From NCBI GenBank assembly GCA_046199005.1, contig CP176050.1, forward strand, positions 434,001 to 498,000: a stretch of 64,000 nucleotides of DNA, in the 5' to 3' direction. Positions 1-8,949 of the stretch are shown one piece after another; the stretch's first letter is position 1; every line of letters starts with the position of its first letter. The stretch comes from Ascidiimonas sp046199005 (lineage in GTDB: Bacteria; Bacteroidota; Bacteroidia; Flavobacteriales; Flavobacteriaceae). Made by a program: the position numbers and the translations under genes. The notes under the pieces were generated by a model, which did not search any database, was not told where the DNA came from, and saw nothing but the letters and a program-made list of their open reading frames with translations.

Positions 1-595
1 TACGATTTATTTTCTTTTCAATACTGCTTAAACTGGAAGGCGAGATCTCTTTATTTTTTAATTCTTCTGCGATTTGTTCCTGAGTATGCCCGGAAGCTAA
101 AAATTTAAGTAGATCAAGGTCGTAAGCATCAATTTGTAAGCTATTAGAACTGTGAAGAGCTTCGGACACTTGAGGAGATAGAAATTTATTGTTTGCGTAA
201 GTAGCAATAATAGCCGACTGGAGTTCTTTAAGCCCTTTACGGCCTTTGCATACATATGCGTTTACATCATGAATATCCATTAATTTCCGAACCGTTTGTA
301 TTTTATCTTCTACCGAATATACGATCAGCTTCAAATAAGGAGCTTTTTTACGAAGCTTCTCTATAAGTTCGACTCCAGATTTAATTTTCTGTACTCGATG
401 ATCTCTAGTAAAAGACAAGTCGGTAATACATAGATCATAGGGTTCATTTTCGAGTTCTGCTTTTCGTATCTTCAAATAAGCATCATCACAATACTGAACA
501 TAATCAATATGATCAATATGAAGTTCATTAAGGATTTTTTTTACGCCTTCGCTGATATTATCAATGTCCTCGGCAAACAGAATTTTTTGAAACAT
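1..595 (-). CDS. Two-component response regulator with LuxR-like HTH (partial, C-terminus outside window)
   Basis: This reading frame starts at an ATG at 595 and runs off the left edge after 198 codons without a stop. The N-terminal receiver domain shows the acidic pair E9/D10, the phospho-acceptor Asp at about residue 59 (CITDLSF) and the conserved Lys at about 117 (AYVCKG). A helix-turn-helix resembling LuxR/GerE begins near residue 160 (LLKFLASGHTQEQIAEEL). It lies 10 bp downstream of a TPR histidine kinase on the same strand, so it is very probably its cognate regulator. This kinase-regulator arrangement is common in Bacteroidota. The target genes are unknown. The family call is firm; the partner assignment rests on adjacency. 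Confidence 0.85.
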   Translation of the reverse strand, partial: MFQKILFAEDIDNISEGVKKILNELHIDHIDYVQYCDDAYLKIRKAELENEPYDLCITDLSFTRDHRVQKIKSGVELIEKLRKKAPYLKLIVYSVEDKIQTVRKLMDIHDVNAYVCKGRKGLKELQSAIIATYANNKFLSPQVSEALHSSNSLQIDAYDLDLLKFLASGHTQEQIAEELKNKEISPSSLSSIEKKINR

Positions 596-605
596 GGTTT
601 ATTTT

Positions 606-2543
606 TTAAATAGGAAAATTCATAAATGCTTTCAGTCCTTTTCCCTGGTTTGTTTCAAAATTAAGAGTTCCATTTATCGATTGAATACGGGTTTCCGCAA
701 TTAGGAGACCGTTTGAAGCTACAATCCCCGTTTTTGGAAACCCAATTCCGTTATCACTATAAAATATTTTAAGCTTTCGTCCTTCGCTAGAAAACCTTAT
801 AAATACATGAGTTGCCTGGCTGTGCTTCTTCATATTAGTCATAAGTTCTTGCAACACGCGGTAGACTACCTGTTTTTTTAATTCGTGGATATTTTTCCAT
901 GAAATTCGATCCATTCCAGTAATGGTAAGTCTAACCTGATTGGATACGTATGATTCCAGTAATGCTTTGAGCTCTTCAGGATATTCTTTTCCGGTATTAA
1001 TAATTCCAGTCTCCCTGGAAATATTTCTTGCTTTTGTATAAACGTCATCAAGCTTATCTACTAATCTTATATTTTCGTCTTTCTGCTGGATAACTGTCAT
1101 CACCTGATAAATTCCATTCGCAATTTCGTCATGTACCTTTTGCGAAATTCTATTTTCGGTCCTATAAACTTCTTTTACTTTTTCTTTTTTAGACCTTACT
1201 ATGAGAAACCATGTACTACCTATTCCTGCAAAAAGAAATAAAATAGCACCTGCTGCGGTGCGAAGATTTTTATGCTTTTCTTCAACAAGGCGTAGTCTGG
1301 TTTGTGTGTTTTTTGTTTTTAATTCAAGGTTCTCTTCTTGTACCAGACTGTTATCGTATTTTATTTTAGAAAAGTATTCAATATCACGAATACGTTGTTT
1401 TCTAATACTGTCTGCCAATTTCACATACTTTTTAGCATATAAGGCGCTTTCCCGCAGCGGTAGCAGATCTACAAGTCTGCTTAAAGTTTGAAGTTGATCA
1501 TCTGTATTGGCAAATTTTTCGGCAACTTCAAGGTGTTTTTTTACATAAGCAATTTCCTTACTTTTATCTTTAACACTAAAATAATCTGCGAGATGTTCAT
1601 AGCTCGCTTGTAAGCCTTCCAGATCATCTTCTGAAAAACGTAATTCTAGCGCTTTCATTAATTCGGGAAGAACATTTAGTCTATGATCTAGAAGCCATTT
1701 ACTATGTGCAAGATTGTCAATTACTTTGGCAAGTAGATCAGGTTCTTTTTTAAGTTCTTTTTCCTTAATGATATTGCTTAGTATTTCAATAGAAGTTCTA
1801 TAGTCTTTCTGCTCTCTGTAAGATACTGTCATATTATTAAGCACCCTGAGACTATCAATTTTGGTAGGAGCGTAACTAAGAGCGTTTCGATATTCTGCAA
1901 GTGCATTCTCAAATAGATACTGCTTTCGGTAGCTTATGGCTATGGCGTTATGAGCTCCAAAGAGCAGTCGGGGTTCATTTAACGGGCGAAGGTATTTTAA
2001 GGCCTCCGTGGCAGTTGATTGACAACCTACAAAGTCACCGAATTGTTCCTGAATAATAGCCATTTCTTTCAAACGCCTTCCAACCTGTAAACTATCTTTA
2101 ATAAGTAAAGACCATTTTTTGGCTTCAGACGCATATTTGAAAGCAGTCTTTTGTTGTTTCAAGATCTTACTAATAATACTCTTTCTGTAATAGCCCTTTG
2201 CAATGAATTTAGTATCCTTCTGGCGCTCCGCATATTTTATAAGTTGATCTGCGCTGGAAAGAGAACTATCGTATTTTTCTAACTTGTTTGAATAGAAAAT
2301 TTTATAATCAAGAAAGACGAGGTATAAACTATCTTTTTTAGAGGCTATGCTGATTCCCTTATCAATAAGAACTAACAGATCTTTGGGATTCAGAGTGTCT
2401 TTTAATTTTTTAATTTTTTGTAGATGTAAAGCAGCTTTTGAAGGGGGTTTTTTATTTTTTGTAGTGTTAGTAAGATTACAGGATTTAAATATTCCTGATG
2501 ATAACAATGTCAAAAAAATTATATAAAAGTAGTATTTCTTCAT
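606..2543 (-). CDS. TPR-containing sensor histidine kinase
   Basis: The protein begins with a lipoprotein-like signal (MKKYYFYIIF followed by a SxFKSC-like stretch), then tetratricopeptide-type helical repeats to about residue 410, a coiled coil, one transmembrane helix near 430-450, and a kinase core. The H-box reads KVHDEIANGI (His about 470). The ATPase domain has an N-box (ELMTNMKKHS, about 565) and G-box DNGIGF (about 600). The upstream in-frame Met at 2570 would add nine hydrophobic residues; 2543 is preferred because it gives a normal signal peptide. The gene sits between a small lipoprotein and a LuxR-type regulator on the same strand. The stimulus is unknown; TPR sensors of this layout are usually periplasmic. 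Confidence 0.85.
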   Translation of the reverse strand: MKKYYFYIIFLTLLSSGIFKSCNLTNTTKNKKPPSKAALHLQKIKKLKDTLNPKDLLVLIDKGISIASKKDSLYLVFLDYKIFYSNKLEKYDSSLSSADQLIKYAERQKDTKFIAKGYYRKSIISKILKQQKTAFKYASEAKKWSLLIKDSLQVGRRLKEMAIIQEQFGDFVGCQSTATEALKYLRPLNEPRLLFGAHNAIAISYRKQYLFENALAEYRNALSYAPTKIDSLRVLNNMTVSYREQKDYRTSIEILSNIIKEKELKKEPDLLAKVIDNLAHSKWLLDHRLNVLPELMKALELRFSEDDLEGLQASYEHLADYFSVKDKSKEIAYVKKHLEVAEKFANTDDQLQTLSRLVDLLPLRESALYAKKYVKLADSIRKQRIRDIEYFSKIKYDNSLVQEENLELKTKNTQTRLRLVEEKHKNLRTAAGAILFLFAGIGSTWFLIVRSKKEKVKEVYRTENRISQKVHDEIANGIYQVMTVIQQKDENIRLVDKLDDVYTKARNISRETGIINTGKEYPEELKALLESYVSNQVRLTITGMDRISWKNIHELKKQVVYRVLQELMTNMKKHSQATHVFIRFSSEGRKLKIFYSDNGIGFPKTGIVASNGLLIAETRIQSINGTLNFETNQGKGLKAFMNFPI

Positions 2544-2568
2544 GCAATGGAAAAATATGAAAAAAAGC

Positions 2569-2598
2569 AAAAGCTACGAAAAAAAAATCGTAGCTTTT
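2569..2598 (-). terminator. Hairpin terminator between small lipoprotein and kinase gene
   Basis: An 11-bp perfect inverted repeat (AAAAGCTACGA, arms 2569-2579 and 2588-2598) encloses an 8-nt A/T loop and is followed on the minus strand by a T-rich stretch. It lies just 3' of the small lipoprotein gene and just 5' of the kinase gene, so it could terminate or attenuate transcription between them. Confidence 0.65.
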
Positions 2599-2618
2599 TG
2601 TAGGTAAAATGATAGATA

Positions 2619-2786
2619 TTATCCTCCTGGATTATCTTCACTACCACCCTCGTGAGATTCATCACCTCCACTATCACCTAATCGGTTATCATACAACGCA
2701 TCGGTTTCTTTGGTGTCACTATGTGAACAGGAAACCAGTTGTGAATTGAACGCAATTAGGGCTATAATTATTAAAATTTTTCTCAT
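2619..2786 (-). CDS. Small lipoprotein, acidic Gly-rich tail
   Basis: A 55-residue protein from the Met at 2786 (an in-frame Met eight codons upstream at 2810 is possible). It has a hydrophobic signal with lipobox LVSC and a short mature part ending in a Gly/Asp/Glu/Ser-rich tail (GGDESHEGGSEDNPGG). The signal peptide is the main reason to accept so short a gene. It lies upstream of the TPR kinase and LuxR-type regulator in the same orientation and may be cotranscribed in part, although a hairpin lies between. No family is recognised. It could be a surface tether or a ligand for the sensor, which is speculation. Confidence 0.6.
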   Translation of the reverse strand: MRKILIIIALIAFNSQLVSCSHSDTKETDALYDNRLGDSGGDESHEGGSEDNPGG

Positions 2787-3074
2787 TATTCTCCTTTTAA
2801 GATTTGACATGAGGATGACAATCCTTTGTTGATCAAAAGATTACATAGATTGCCATCCATTTTTTTCGATGTAAATCGATAAAGGAGCGCCCCTTAATTT
2901 TGAGAAGTAGGTAGCTGTTTTGTTTGCCTTAAAAAAGACTTCTCACTCTCTTTTGTTAGCACACATTACGGCTTCCCGTAAAACCCGGTTAAACAGTTTT
3001 GTTATGTTAGCTATGCATAACAGCACGTGTTTCTGAGTTTGAAATAAAAGGATATGGTTTGTTTACAAGCAGAC

Positions 3075-3107
3075 AGATTCTTGACAGATTCTTGACATTT
3101 TTTTGAC
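3075..3107 (+). repeat. Three tandem 11-bp repeats upstream of membrane protein gene
   Basis: AGATTCTTGAC occurs at 3075-3085 and 3086-3096, followed by the degenerate unit ATTTTTTTGAC at 3097-3107. The units abut exactly at an 11-bp period, so the TTGAC cores lie on nearly the same helix face. The array ends 52 bp before the start codon at 3160. A regulator-binding array or stacked promoter -33 elements would both fit. Confidence 0.6.
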
Positions 3108-3159
3108 ATGAAAAAAAATAAGGCTATAAGCAAACTTTGAAAGAATCAACAGGGGGGAG

Positions 3160-3861
3160 ATGAATGTAAATATTTGGATTCAAAAATTGATGAAACAGGT
3201 ATTTGAGAAGGCTAGAAAAGATTCGTTAGAGTCGAGTGCAGACGGTTTGGCAAAATATCTAAACCATCATTTTCAAGAGGAATTTAATATCACCATTAGC
3301 ACCAGAAATTTTACGAGGTACTACAATGGTTATATTCAGGAAAGAATAAAAAAGATCAAGCCGGGAAGACCCATAAGAGATGCATTGAGTAAATATGTGG
3401 GATATAAGAATTTTGAGGATTTTGTGGCCGATAATGAGTCGGAGGATGACAGAAAATATAGAAGAATAATAGCTAAGTATCTTAAGTTTCGAAAAAAGAT
3501 CTATTTCCTTGTAGGATTAAGCACTTTCTTAGGCATAGTTCTGGCTCTGTTTATTATAAAGTATTATAAAAAAAATTGTATGGTTTGGGTAAATGATCAC
3601 TATGAAAAAGTAAGATGTTCAGGCGATGTATTGGAAAGTAAACTAGATGTCACAAAATTAGAGAAGTTTAGAAAGATAAATGTTTGTGATACCACCACAT
3701 TTTTTAGAAACGGACAACCGGCAATTTGGTACTCAAACGAAAATGGAAAACTGGAGTTTTTTACATATCCCGGTCTTCATCCCATCACCAATGAAACTTT
3801 GGATGATATTACCCCAGAGATTATCAATCTATATCAGTTGAAAGAAATAGCATGTGATTAA
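3160..3861 (+). CDS. Single-pass membrane protein with flavobacterial N-terminal domain
   Basis: A 233-residue protein. Residues 1-100 form a charged, presumably cytoplasmic domain with the pattern TISTRNFTRYYNGYI and YVGYKNFEDFV, which I associate with Bacteroidota-specific domains of unknown role. One transmembrane helix spans about 114-135. The last 95 residues, with three cysteines, would then be periplasmic. The ATG at 3160 follows a strong purine-rich element (AGGGGGGA at 3151-3158), unusual in this group where leaders are normally AT-rich. It is divergent from the lipoprotein/kinase operon and is preceded by tandem 11-bp repeats. The function is not recognised. A cytoplasmic binding domain tethered to the membrane would suit a one-component sensor, but this is inference. 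Confidence 0.65.
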   Translation: MNVNIWIQKLMKQVFEKARKDSLESSADGLAKYLNHHFQEEFNITISTRNFTRYYNGYIQERIKKIKPGRPIRDALSKYVGYKNFEDFVADNESEDDRKYRRIIAKYLKFRKKIYFLVGLSTFLGIVLALFIIKYYKKNCMVWVNDHYEKVRCSGDVLESKLDVTKLEKFRKINVCDTTTFFRNGQPAIWYSNENGKLEFFTYPGLHPITNETLDDITPEIINLYQLKEIACD

Positions 3862-3906
3862 CCATGGTTAGATCGTGAATAAAACATTCGTCTCTTGATT
3901 TTATTA

Positions 3907-5007
3907 CTATTGTAGTAATATCTTTATGGGAGAGAAAGGCAACTCAATAGCATTGATTAATTGCCGATTCTTATTGAAGATCATAACCCCTTTAGCACCA
4001 TCAGGATAATTGGCTGTAAAACCCACAAGAAAGACTTCATTAGCTATGTCGTAAACAAGTGTTAACGGAACGAATCGGGTACCTTGAATAGGCTCAAAAG
4101 GAATGTTTGTATCCTGATTAACATCGATAATCGTGCTTTTTTGACTATTTATATCAAAAATTCCCGGATAGAAATCCAGAAAACTCGGTTGTGCTGCTGG
4201 ATATTTATGATAAATAATATTATTATGAACAATAGGTTCTGGCAGATTTCCAAACCGCAGAAAAGGTGGAATAGTACTCAAAGTTCTTTCGTTCAACTTA
4301 CTTAGAGCCACAAGGTCGTATTCAAAGTAGGTATTATTCAGATCAAAAATAGATAGATTGCCGTCTGTATTTTTCAGCACGTGTGGAGCACCTTCATAAA
4401 TTATCCTATCATCAATCTGTTGCGTATTTGTATTAAAAACAATAGTTTGATAGACACCTTCGTTGCTAAAAGTAACAAGTAATTTATTTGAATAGTACAT
4501 GGGTTCTCCAAGCAGCGTTGCTCGGGAAACTGTAGTCAGATATGTATCCCTGACAGTTTCGTTTTCCCGGTCAATAATTCGTATATACACATCTCCCGAA
4601 GCGAAAGGGCTTTCGTAACCTATATAAATATGCCTTTTTGAATGGGTGTTCCAGATGAGAAATTGATCTTCTTCAATCGTAAAATAGGAGTCGTATTTTC
4701 TGCTTGCGCCGGTATTTAGATCTTTTTGCCACGCCGAAATTTCATTAACATTTCTGTTGTTAAAAGAAACGATATTTTCGGTAAAATTAAGACTTAAAAG
4801 ATTTGAAATATCCAGACCCAATTGGTCAGATAAATTGATCAGATTGGTCTGATTTCTTGAAGGATCGAATGAAGACTCATAATAGATCCCGTCTGATGCG
4901 CCTATTACAGTGAAAGCCGGGATTGTAATTTCTTCAGGAGGATCTTCAGAACTACAGGAGGTAATAATCAACAACAAAGAACCAATAAAACAGAAGGCTT
5001 TTTTCAT
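3907..5007 (-). CDS. Putative lipoprotein, possible beta-propeller
   Basis: A 366-residue protein with a clear lipoprotein signal (MKKAFCFIGSLLLIITSCSS). The mature part has alternating short beta-strand-like segments with no Cys-rich or catalytic motif that I recognise; a propeller-type lipoprotein fold is plausible. The neighbours are a membrane protein (convergent) and the esterase gene (divergent). The 5' end lies close to the start of the downstream plus-strand cluster but on the other strand. No function is assigned. Confidence 0.7.
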   Translation of the reverse strand: MKKAFCFIGSLLLIITSCSSEDPPEEITIPAFTVIGASDGIYYESSFDPSRNQTNLINLSDQLGLDISNLLSLNFTENIVSFNNRNVNEISAWQKDLNTGASRKYDSYFTIEEDQFLIWNTHSKRHIYIGYESPFASGDVYIRIIDRENETVRDTYLTTVSRATLLGEPMYYSNKLLVTFSNEGVYQTIVFNTNTQQIDDRIIYEGAPHVLKNTDGNLSIFDLNNTYFEYDLVALSKLNERTLSTIPPFLRFGNLPEPIVHNNIIYHKYPAAQPSFLDFYPGIFDINSQKSTIIDVNQDTNIPFEPIQGTRFVPLTLVYDIANEVFLVGFTANYPDGAKGVMIFNKNRQLINAIELPFSPIKILLQ

Positions 5008-5129
5008 AGCAACGGGCTTTCTTTTTTAATGATTCTAAGATATAAATTCCTGCTAAGAATCGCTAATGAAAAGAAAATATTAAATTATACATAATCATAT
5101 AGTTAGTAGCTATTATCTTTAAAATTTAA

Positions 5130-5137
5130 CATCTTTG
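5130..5137 (+). promoter_or_regulatory. Probable -7 element (CATCTTTG) of the esterase/amidoligase cluster
   Basis: CATCTTTG at 5130-5137 differs by one base from the Bacteroidota -7 consensus TAnnTTTG. It contains the TTG at 5135 that would otherwise be read as a start codon. The next usable start, GTG at 5153, lies 15 bp downstream, a normal distance for a short leader. No convincing -33 TTG is visible. Confidence 0.45.
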
Positions 5138-5152
5138 CAAAAAAAAAGAAAC

Positions 5153-6310
5153 GTGTCAGACAATAAGACATTCACTTTGAGATTGACATCGCTGGAAGAT
5201 GATGACAGGCCTGTATTTGTCGCCGGAAACTTTAATGAATGGAATCCTAAGCATCCTGATTACGAAATGTCTCGTAAAGAAGATAATTCTTTTGAAATTA
5301 CGATGGATTTGACCGGATGGAAAAAAAAGAAAATAAAATATAAGTTTACGAGAGGAGGTTGGGAAAATGTAGAAATAGATCGTTACGGGAATATTACAAA
5401 AAATCGAAAATCAAATATAAAAGAGGGTTCTGCAGATGAAATTGTGGAAAAATGGAGGATAAACTGGGCTCCCTTTAAAGATGAGTTTTTTCCAAAAGTA
5501 GAATTGGTCTCTGAAGCCTTTGAAATGCCTCAGCTCAACCGTTCCCGTAAAGTATGGGCATTGTTACCTCACGATTATTATGAATCAGACAAGAGTTACC
5601 CCGTACTTTACCTTCAGGATGCGCAAAATCTTTTTAACGAAGGTTCTGAGTATGGCAATTGGGAGATCGATAAAAAGCTATCGATACTAGCAGAATACGG
5701 TAGAGGAGATATTATTATTATTGCAGTAGAACACGGCGATGAAAACCGGCTTAAAGAATACATCTTTGGAAGAAATCCTTTGGTAAAAAGAGGAGAAGGC
5801 AAAAAGCACATTCGTTTTGTCACAGATACACTTAAACCTTATGTCGATAAAAAATACAGGACTTTACCCGAACGAGAACATACGGGGATCGGAGGCAGTT
5901 CTCTAGGGGGGCTTATCAGTATTTACGGAGGCTTTCTTTACCCCGAAGTTTACAGTAAATTGATGATATTTTCCCCTTCACTATGGGCCGTTCCTAAGAT
6001 TAGTTTTCCGATGCTACAGTTTTTTAATCCCTTTCAAACAAAATTGTATATTTATGGAGGAGGGCGCGAAGGCTCAAGAATGGTTGCATATATTAAAGAA
6101 TTTGTCTCCCGAATGCAATCAGAGAGTAAAGGAAGTCATGCTGAACTGGAATTCAAAGTAAGCATAAACCCTAAAGGAGAACATACAGAATTTTATTGGA
6201 GTCAGGAATTTCCTGTCGCCCTTGAATGGTTGTTTTTTGATAGCAGAATGGATCCCGTGGTCATTAAAGCGATTAAAGAACAAAAAAATGATATCGCTAC
6301 AAATGATTAA
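5153..6310 (+). CDS. Esterase with N-terminal carbohydrate-binding-like (E-set/CBM48-type) domain
   Basis: A 385-residue protein read from GTG at 5153. Residues about 1-85 resemble the E-set/glycogen-binding fold (VFVAGNFNEWNP, then YKFTRG). The rest matches the alpha/beta-hydrolase esterase group of enterochelin-esterase/antigen 85 type, with PVLYLQDAQNLF and the nucleophile elbow GGSSLGG (Ser near residue 249). The acid and His residues cannot be fixed by eye; the late HTEFYW motif is a good His candidate. A longer start (TTG, 5135) lies inside a promoter-like box. It overlaps the aminopeptidase gene by 8 bp and opens the amidoligase cluster, suggesting hydrolysis or transfer on the cluster's product. 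The substrate is unknown. Confidence 0.8.
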   Translation: MSDNKTFTLRLTSLEDDDRPVFVAGNFNEWNPKHPDYEMSRKEDNSFEITMDLTGWKKKKIKYKFTRGGWENVEIDRYGNITKNRKSNIKEGSADEIVEKWRINWAPFKDEFFPKVELVSEAFEMPQLNRSRKVWALLPHDYYESDKSYPVLYLQDAQNLFNEGSEYGNWEIDKKLSILAEYGRGDIIIIAVEHGDENRLKEYIFGRNPLVKRGEGKKHIRFVTDTLKPYVDKKYRTLPEREHTGIGGSSLGGLISIYGGFLYPEVYSKLMIFSPSLWAVPKISFPMLQFFNPFQTKLYIYGGGREGSRMVAYIKEFVSRMQSESKGSHAELEFKVSINPKGEHTEFYWSQEFPVALEWLFFDSRMDPVVIKAIKEQKNDIATND

Positions 6311-7715
6311 AAGCAGCATACAAACAGGTCTTGATTCTCTCGGATCACAATTGGTGATCGTTCCTAAAAAGGAAAAAGAAACTATTTTAAAAGAGATTTT
6401 CAAAAGTGAGTTACCAAAGGTTTTTCAGGCCGATTATAAGGAAACGCAAATTGTTGAAAGAGAAAGTACATTGTACATTCTACTGGGGTCTGGTGATAAA
6501 AATACGGTTTCAGATCTTCGAAACCTCGCCTTAAGTTTTTCTACTCAGTATGGAAAACAGCTTCCGGATGGTACACTACTTCTTAACGTACCTAAATCAT
6601 TTAATTCAGAACAGTTGCTTGCCCTGTATAATGGGTTTTTCGTAGGAGCTTACACTATAAAACAAAATGGTGAACATTTTCTGCTTAAAAGCGACACCAC
6701 TGTTCATGTTGATAAATCTCATGAAGATCTGGCAAACGAAGCTAAAGTGCTTGCAAATGCTCAGATCACCTGTATGGAATGGTTGAACAAACCAGCAAAC
6801 GAAAAAACAGGTCCGGTCTTTGCTCATTTCGCTAAAGAAATGGCGAAAAAATACGATTTTGAATGTAAGGTGCTTAATCGTGAAGAGGCCAGGAAAGAAG
6901 GTTTGGAAGCGTATCTTGCTGTAAATCGTGCGAGCGAACACGATGCGGCTTTTATTATAATGGAATACAAGCATGAAAAGGCTCAAAAGAAAATAGGTCT
7001 CGTTGGTAAATGTGTGACTTTTGACACCGGTGGAATTTCTATAAAACCTTCTCAAAATTTACATTATATGAAAAGCGACATGGGTGGTGCTACTGCTGTT
7101 CTGGGTGCTTTTCAGGCCGCAGCTGAATTAGGGTTGCCCGTACATTTGATAGGTATTTTACCCGCTACAGATAACGCCGTTTCTGAAAAAGCGTATTTAC
7201 CTAGTGATGTGATTCGTTCTCATTCCGGAAAAACAATAGAAATTATTGATACCGATGCAGAGGGCAGAATGACACTTGCAGACGGGCTGTCGTATTTGAT
7301 TAAAAATTACGATCCGGAAACCATCCTTGATCTGGCGACATTAACGGGAAGTGCAGTGCGAACATTTGGCTACGAATGCGCAGCATTGTTTAGCAAGAAT
7401 GAAAAATTGTCACAGCTTCTTAAAGAAGCAGGTAATAGTACTGGAGAAAAAGTTTGGCAACTTCCTATGTGGGATGAATACGCAGCGAATCTTCATTCTG
7501 ACGTAGCCGATATCAAAAATTATAGTGGTAAACCTATCGCAGGGGCTATAGATGCGGCTATGTTCTTAGAGAACTTTACACACGATCATAAAGCATGGGC
7601 ACATCTTGATATTGCAGGAGTCGCTTTTGGCAGTACGCCCCATGGTAAAGATAAAGCTGCAACCGGTTATGGAGTACATTTATTAATAGAATATATGAAA
7701 CGCATTACAACATAA
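6303..7715 (+). CDS. M17 family leucyl-aminopeptidase-like metallopeptidase
   Basis: About 470 residues from the ATG at 6303, which overlaps the end of the esterase gene; an ATG at 6288 is an alternative. The C-terminal catalytic domain shows VGKCVTFDTGGISIKPS and MKSDMGGA (metal-binding Lys and Asp), DTDAEGRMTLADGL (about residue 315) and LTGSAV. The canonical M17 signature begins NTDAEGR; here Asn is replaced by Asp. M17 enzymes remove N-terminal residues from peptides using two divalent metals, normally as cytoplasmic hexamers. Its position between an esterase and ATP-grasp ligases suggests it may process or recycle the cluster's peptide-like product, although it could also be a housekeeping peptidase. 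Confidence 0.88.
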   Translation: MIKSSIQTGLDSLGSQLVIVPKKEKETILKEIFKSELPKVFQADYKETQIVERESTLYILLGSGDKNTVSDLRNLALSFSTQYGKQLPDGTLLLNVPKSFNSEQLLALYNGFFVGAYTIKQNGEHFLLKSDTTVHVDKSHEDLANEAKVLANAQITCMEWLNKPANEKTGPVFAHFAKEMAKKYDFECKVLNREEARKEGLEAYLAVNRASEHDAAFIIMEYKHEKAQKKIGLVGKCVTFDTGGISIKPSQNLHYMKSDMGGATAVLGAFQAAAELGLPVHLIGILPATDNAVSEKAYLPSDVIRSHSGKTIEIIDTDAEGRMTLADGLSYLIKNYDPETILDLATLTGSAVRTFGYECAALFSKNEKLSQLLKEAGNSTGEKVWQLPMWDEYAANLHSDVADIKNYSGKPIAGAIDAAMFLENFTHDHKAWAHLDIAGVAFGSTPHGKDKAATGYGVHLLIEYMKRITT

Positions 7716-7726
7716 AATAAAAACAG

Positions 7727-8935
7727 ATGGCGCATACCATAGTTTGTATATCTAGCTATTATAAGGGGAGTGATTTCATGAAGCAGGCAAAAAACCTGGG
7801 AAATACAGTGTATTTGATCACTTCAGATAGCTTACGAAACGATCCCTGGCCATGGGAATCGATTGATGAGGTTTTTTATATGGAAGAAACAGAGCCTTTT
7901 AAATGGAACCTCGATCATCTTATTTTGGGAATATCACATCTAATGAAATCTGTTAGAATCGATCGCATCGTAGCATTGGATGATTTTGACGTGGAAAAGG
8001 CTGCATTCCTAAGGGAGAATTTCAGAATTCCCGGGATGGGGCAAACTACCCAGCGGTATTTCAGAGATAAACTGGCGATGCGAAAAAAAGCATTAGATGA
8101 AGAAATACTGGTACCGCAATTCACAGCAATTTTCAATGATTCAGAAGTTAATTCTTTTGCAGATCGTGTTTCTCCACCCTGGGTACTAAAACCGCGCTCT
8201 GAAGCTTCCGCTTCTGGAATAATCAAAGTACATTCAAAAGAAGAATTATGGGAAAAAATTCATAATCTGGGAGAAGAAAGACATAAGTTCTTGTTGGAGC
8301 AATTTAGACCCGGTCAGGTTTTTCACGTAGATACACTGGTTTGTAATGGTAAAGTAGTTTTCACTTCAAGCTCAGGATATATGGATCCTCCCATGGCAGT
8401 ATCTCATGAAGGGGGTGTTTTTAGAACAATGACTCTCAACCCTAAAAGTGAAGAAGCAAAAACGCTCAAGAAGCTCAATACCCAATTATTACAAAAATTC
8501 GGTTTGTTTTACGGTGCTTCGCATTCAGAGTTCATTAAAGATAATGAAAGCGGGGAATGGTATTTTCTGGAAACTTCTGCCCGCGTTGGCGGTGCATACA
8601 TAGCAAATATGGTTGAAGCATCTACAGGAGTTAGCCTTTGGAAAGAATGGGCCAATATTGAGAACGATATACTTAACGGTGAAACTTATACCCTACCAGA
8701 TGCATCATACAGGGCTGCCGGGCTTTTGGTGTCTCTTGCTAAAGAAAAGCATCCCGATACCAGTATGTTTCAGGACAAGGAAATTTATGAACATCTGCGT
8801 AAAGAGTACCACGTAGGATTTGTTTTTGCCGCGAAAAAAGAGGAAACGGTACAGGCAAAACTAGACGATTATGCGAAAATTGTTACCGAAAAATTCCTTA
8901 ATATTCTTCCTCCTACAGACAAGCCAACCAATTAA
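7727..8935 (+). CDS. ATP-grasp carboxylate-amine/thiol ligase
   Basis: A 402-residue protein, 11 bp downstream of the aminopeptidase gene. An N-terminal Rossmann-like part (IVCISSYYKGSDFMKQA) leads into an ATP-grasp core: nucleotide-binding Lys in PWVLKPRSEAS, the hinge FLLEQFRPGQ, and Mg2+-binding acidic residues in SHSEFI and FLETSARVGGAY. Enzymes of this kind activate a carboxylate as acyl phosphate and join it to an amine or thiol. The LETSARVGGAY ending resembles L-amino-acid ligases and CarB-like members. Its substrates cannot be inferred from sequence. It lies in tight order with an esterase and a second ATP-grasp gene. Confidence 0.85.
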   Translation: MAHTIVCISSYYKGSDFMKQAKNLGNTVYLITSDSLRNDPWPWESIDEVFYMEETEPFKWNLDHLILGISHLMKSVRIDRIVALDDFDVEKAAFLRENFRIPGMGQTTQRYFRDKLAMRKKALDEEILVPQFTAIFNDSEVNSFADRVSPPWVLKPRSEASASGIIKVHSKEELWEKIHNLGEERHKFLLEQFRPGQVFHVDTLVCNGKVVFTSSSGYMDPPMAVSHEGGVFRTMTLNPKSEEAKTLKKLNTQLLQKFGLFYGASHSEFIKDNESGEWYFLETSARVGGAYIANMVEASTGVSLWKEWANIENDILNGETYTLPDASYRAAGLLVSLAKEKHPDTSMFQDKEIYEHLRKEYHVGFVFAAKKEETVQAKLDDYAKIVTEKFLNILPPTDKPTN

Positions 8936-8949
8936 AGAAAGTACGAACA

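Noticed and set aside
5135..5152. TTG 5135 as the start of the first esterase
   Set aside because: The codon lies inside a CATCTTTG -7-like box, and GTG 5153 gives a normal short leader.
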